A stretch of 7,712 nt of DNA. It comes from Hyphomicrobiales bacterium. Lineage in GTDB: Bacteria; Pseudomonadota; Alphaproteobacteria; Rhizobiales; JALURZ01. The notes beneath the pieces were generated by a model that saw only the letters and a list, made by a program, of their open reading frames with translations, was not told the origin of the DNA and did not search any database. The stretch is from assembly GCA_027058735.1 (NCBI GenBank), contig JALURZ010000258.1:1-7712 (forward strand), given 5' to 3'. A program made the translations under genes and the position numbers. This document shows, in pieces, positions 6,435-7,712 of the stretch. The first letter of the stretch is position 1. Every line of letters starts with the position of its first letter.

Positions 6435-6723
6435 CTGTTCCTCCAAACGATGGTCTGGAAGCGGCGATGAGCACTCCGGTTTGGCTGGACGATGACGTGT
6501 GGTCGGCGATTGAGCCGCATTTGCCGAAGAACCGCCCCAGGCGCGCAGCGGCTCGGCGATCGCCGTGTCGTCAGCGGTATTCGCCATATCATCACCACGG
6601 GGCACCAATGGCAGGATTGCCACCCGATACGACAATCTCGCTGGAAACTCTCTGTCAGCCGTCACCCTCGCCACAATCGTCGCATTCCGGGTATGATTGA
6701 GTCGCAATCCGTTTGCGGATCAG
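6435..6723. repeat. Imperfect inverted repeat flanking the IS5 remnant
   Basis: CTGTTCCTCCAAACG at 6435-6449 resembles the reverse complement of 6710-6723 (CTGATCCGCAAACG), differing by two substitutions and one gap. Its position just outside the two transposase ends suggests degenerate terminal repeats; chance similarity is not excluded. Confidence 0.35.
6467..6696 (+). pseudogene. IS5-family transposase, deleted and frameshifted
   Basis: Three pieces in three frames rebuild the two ends of an IS5-family transposase. From ATG 6467 the frame gives MSTPVWLDDDVWSAIEPHLP and KNRP, the usual N-terminus. One extra base (A6539) then shifts it; from 6540 the next frame continues GAQRLGDRRVVSGIRHI and ITTGHQWQDC, the conserved stretch of orfA. 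At about 6612-6621 it jumps to a third frame giving RIATRYDNLAGNSLSAVTLA and TIVAFRV before a TGA at 6694, the usual C-terminus of orfB. The whole catalytic core with its DDE residues is missing, so no active transposase can be made. I am confident of the family from these end motifs; the closest named element cannot be given without a database. Confidence 0.75.
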
Positions 6724-6734
6724 CGGTGTCACAA

Positions 6735-6890
6735 TCAAATTGCTATTGATGAACTCGCGAGAACGCCTATGTTTTCTGAAATTTCCCTACTGAATTTTAC
6801 CGATTTGCGTTGCTCCAAATCGATGTGCACACCAATCAATTCACAGGTCGCGCAAAGCTCGCCGTCACCGTCATTGTACATGGTTTGATT
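6735..6890 (-). pseudogene. C-terminal fragment of a hotdog-type acyl-CoA thioesterase
   Basis: A minus-strand frame ends at a TGA (6735-6737) and reads 51 residues back to 6890, starting NQTMYNDGDGELCAT, continuing CELIGVHIDLEQRKSVKF and ending GVLASSSIAI. The run of GELCAT, an HxDL step and an RKSVKF turn is the usual last part of 4HBT/YbgC-type thioesterases (pattern LxATxExxxxHVDLxxRxxxPF). The conserved protein begins abruptly at the edge of the IS630 element, so the first two thirds of the gene are probably beyond that element, outside the window. An ATG at 6881 could only start a 49-residue peptide. It is more AT-rich than the operon. Which thioesterase it was cannot be told; relatives work in carnitine and aromatic acid breakdown. 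Identification rests on a short stretch, hence moderate confidence. Confidence 0.5.
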
Positions 6891-6905
6891 TAGAGCAGAT
6901 TCGAT

Positions 6906-7712
6906 TTATTCCGGCTCATATCCACATGCCTTGAAATAGTTTGCGCGTTGTTCAGCGGGATAGCGTTCGATTGCGTCAGCGATGGCCTCATACAGTTCCT
7001 TCTTGGTTCGTACCGCCGCCGTGCGCAAGAGGGACTTGAGCTTGGAGAATGCCAGTTCGATCGGGTTGAAGTCAGGCGAGCATGGCGGCAGGTAGAGCAG
7101 GCTTGCTCCCGCGCCTTTGATCATTCCGCGAATGCCTGCGACCTTGTGAGCAGGCAGGTTATCCATGATGACGGTATCGCCGGGCTTCAATTCGGGAACC
7201 AGCACCTTCTCAACATAAGCGCGGAAGGCATCGCCATCCATCGGCCCCGGCAGCAGCATGGGGGCAGCGATACCGTCAATGTGCAATCCGGCTGTGAATG
7301 TGGTGGTGTTCCAGTGTCCGTGAGGGACGCCAGCACGGCACCGTTCGCCGCGTTTGGCCCGCCCCCGAATACGGGCCATGTTGGTCTTGGCACCGGTTTC
7401 GTCGATGAAGATCAGCTTTGCCGGATCGAGTTCGAGTTGTCTCTCCAACCAGGCTTCGCGGGCCGCCTTTACGTCTTCGCGGTCTTGTTCGGCGGCATGG
7501 GCGGTCTTTTTTTGAACGTGATGCCGCGCCGGTCGAAAAACAGCCAGATCGTGGAGGGTACGGCAGAAATCGACCGCTCCTCCACAAGCCGTTCACCGAT
7601 CTCGACAAGGGTGATGTCCGGTTCCTTCTTCATCAGCTCCAGAATGAACGCCTCATGCGCGTCCAGCTTGCCACCACCCTTCTGGCCCTGCTTGCGTGCC
7701 GCGCGCTCGCCA
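6906..7712 (-). CDS. IS630-family transposase, N-terminally cut by window edge, joined by -1 frameshift
   Basis: The visible protein is 268 residues in two overlapping frames. The first frame runs from the edge to a TAA at 7469-7471 and carries the helix-turn-helix part (KGGGKLDAHEAFILELMKKE, DITLVEIGERL, STIWLFFDRRGITFKK). The second runs to the TAA at 6906-6908 and carries the DDE core: D in LIFIDETGAK (7401-7403), D in VIMDNLPAHK (7161-7163) and E in SPDFNPIELAF (7056-7058), the last two separated by 34 residues as in IS630/Tc1 enzymes. The two halves join perfectly as FKKKTAHA if the ribosome slips back one base on the A7 run. Both frames are otherwise free of stops and the triad is intact, so the enzyme could be active. 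It cuts and pastes its own element at TA sites. About 75 N-terminal residues lie outside. Confidence 0.88.
7507..7513 (-). other. A7 slippery site for -1 frameshifting in the IS630 transposase
   Basis: On the minus strand the sequence is TTC AAA AAA AGA. Unshifted, the frame ends 12 codons later at TAA 7469. Slipping back one base after the second AAA gives AAG ACC and restores the family sequence KKKTAHA. Several IS630 members are known to express transposase by frameshifting on such A-runs; a simple one-base loss from an A8 run is the alternative. Confidence 0.65.

Larger units (their letters stand above)
6431..6726 (+). mobile_element. Internally deleted IS5-family insertion sequence remnant
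   Basis: About 300 nt holding only the two ends of an IS5-family transposase reading unit (see the pseudogene entry). A full element of this kind is usually around 0.8-1 kb. An imperfect inverted repeat, 6435-6449 on the left against 6710-6723 on the right (12 of 15 positions agree with one gap), may be what is left of the terminal repeats, but the outermost bases do not match, so the exact edges are uncertain. Confidence 0.55.
6891..7712 (-). mobile_element. IS630-family insertion sequence, partial (runs off the right edge)
   Basis: The transposase gene described below occupies almost all of the visible element. The left edge is set at the TA of 6891-6892, because IS630-family elements insert at TA and the thioesterase-like reading begins immediately outside it. 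The other end is not in the window, so the terminal repeats and the TA duplication could not be compared. Confidence 0.7.

Noticed and set aside
6707..6720. ATCCG/CGGAT hairpin as a terminator
   Set aside because: Five base pairs, no T-run, and the position falls in the degenerate right end of the IS5 remnant.
6697..6888. 63-codon plus-strand open frame between the two insertion elements
   Set aside because: No family resemblance and it lies opposite the thioesterase-like fragment, which has recognisable motifs.
1..7712. CRISPR array, tRNA or rRNA genes
   Set aside because: No regularly spaced repeats and no tRNA- or rRNA-like stretches were seen on either strand.

Overview
The window looks like part of an alphaproteobacterial chromosome: GC-rich, tightly packed genes with ATGA/TGATG start-stop overlaps, and protein variants and insertion sequences of the kind common in that class. 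The assignment is by overall impression, not by a phylogenetic marker.

Positions 1-4421 (minus strand) form one compact operon, read in this order: a cobalamin-binding corrinoid protein (MtgC/MttC type), a DUF1638 protein, a small eight-cysteine MetV-like protein (MTHFR_C family), a MetF-type methylenetetrahydrofolate reductase, a pterin-binding methyltetrahydrofolate:corrinoid methyltransferase, and the N-terminal part of a RamA/RACE-type corrinoid reactivation protein (2Fe-2S ferredoxin domain, DUF4445/ASKHA family) that runs off the left edge. Gaps are 7-17 nt or the genes overlap, so co-transcription and translational coupling are likely.

Positions 4422-4805 are a non-coding divergent control region with several hairpins in the leader of the next gene. 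Positions 4806-6368 (plus strand) encode an MttB-superfamily methyltransferase with no in-frame amber codon, so it belongs to the non-pyrrolysine branch, whose one characterised type demethylates glycine betaine.

Together the genes form a near-complete demethylation route. MttB-like protein moves a methyl group from a quaternary amine (exact substrate unknown) to Co(I) on the corrinoid protein. The pterin methyltransferase passes it to tetrahydrofolate. MetF with the MetV-like partner can oxidise methyl-THF to methylene-THF. The RACE protein rescues corrinoid oxidised to Co(II). DUF1638 has no established role.

Positions 6369-7712 are a scrap zone: an internally deleted, frameshifted IS5-family element (about 6431-6726), the C-terminal end of a hotdog-type thioesterase gene (6735-6890, minus), and an IS630-family element (about 6891 to beyond the right edge). 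The IS630 element appears to have cut the thioesterase gene. Its transposase reads through an A7 slippery run needing a -1 frameshift.
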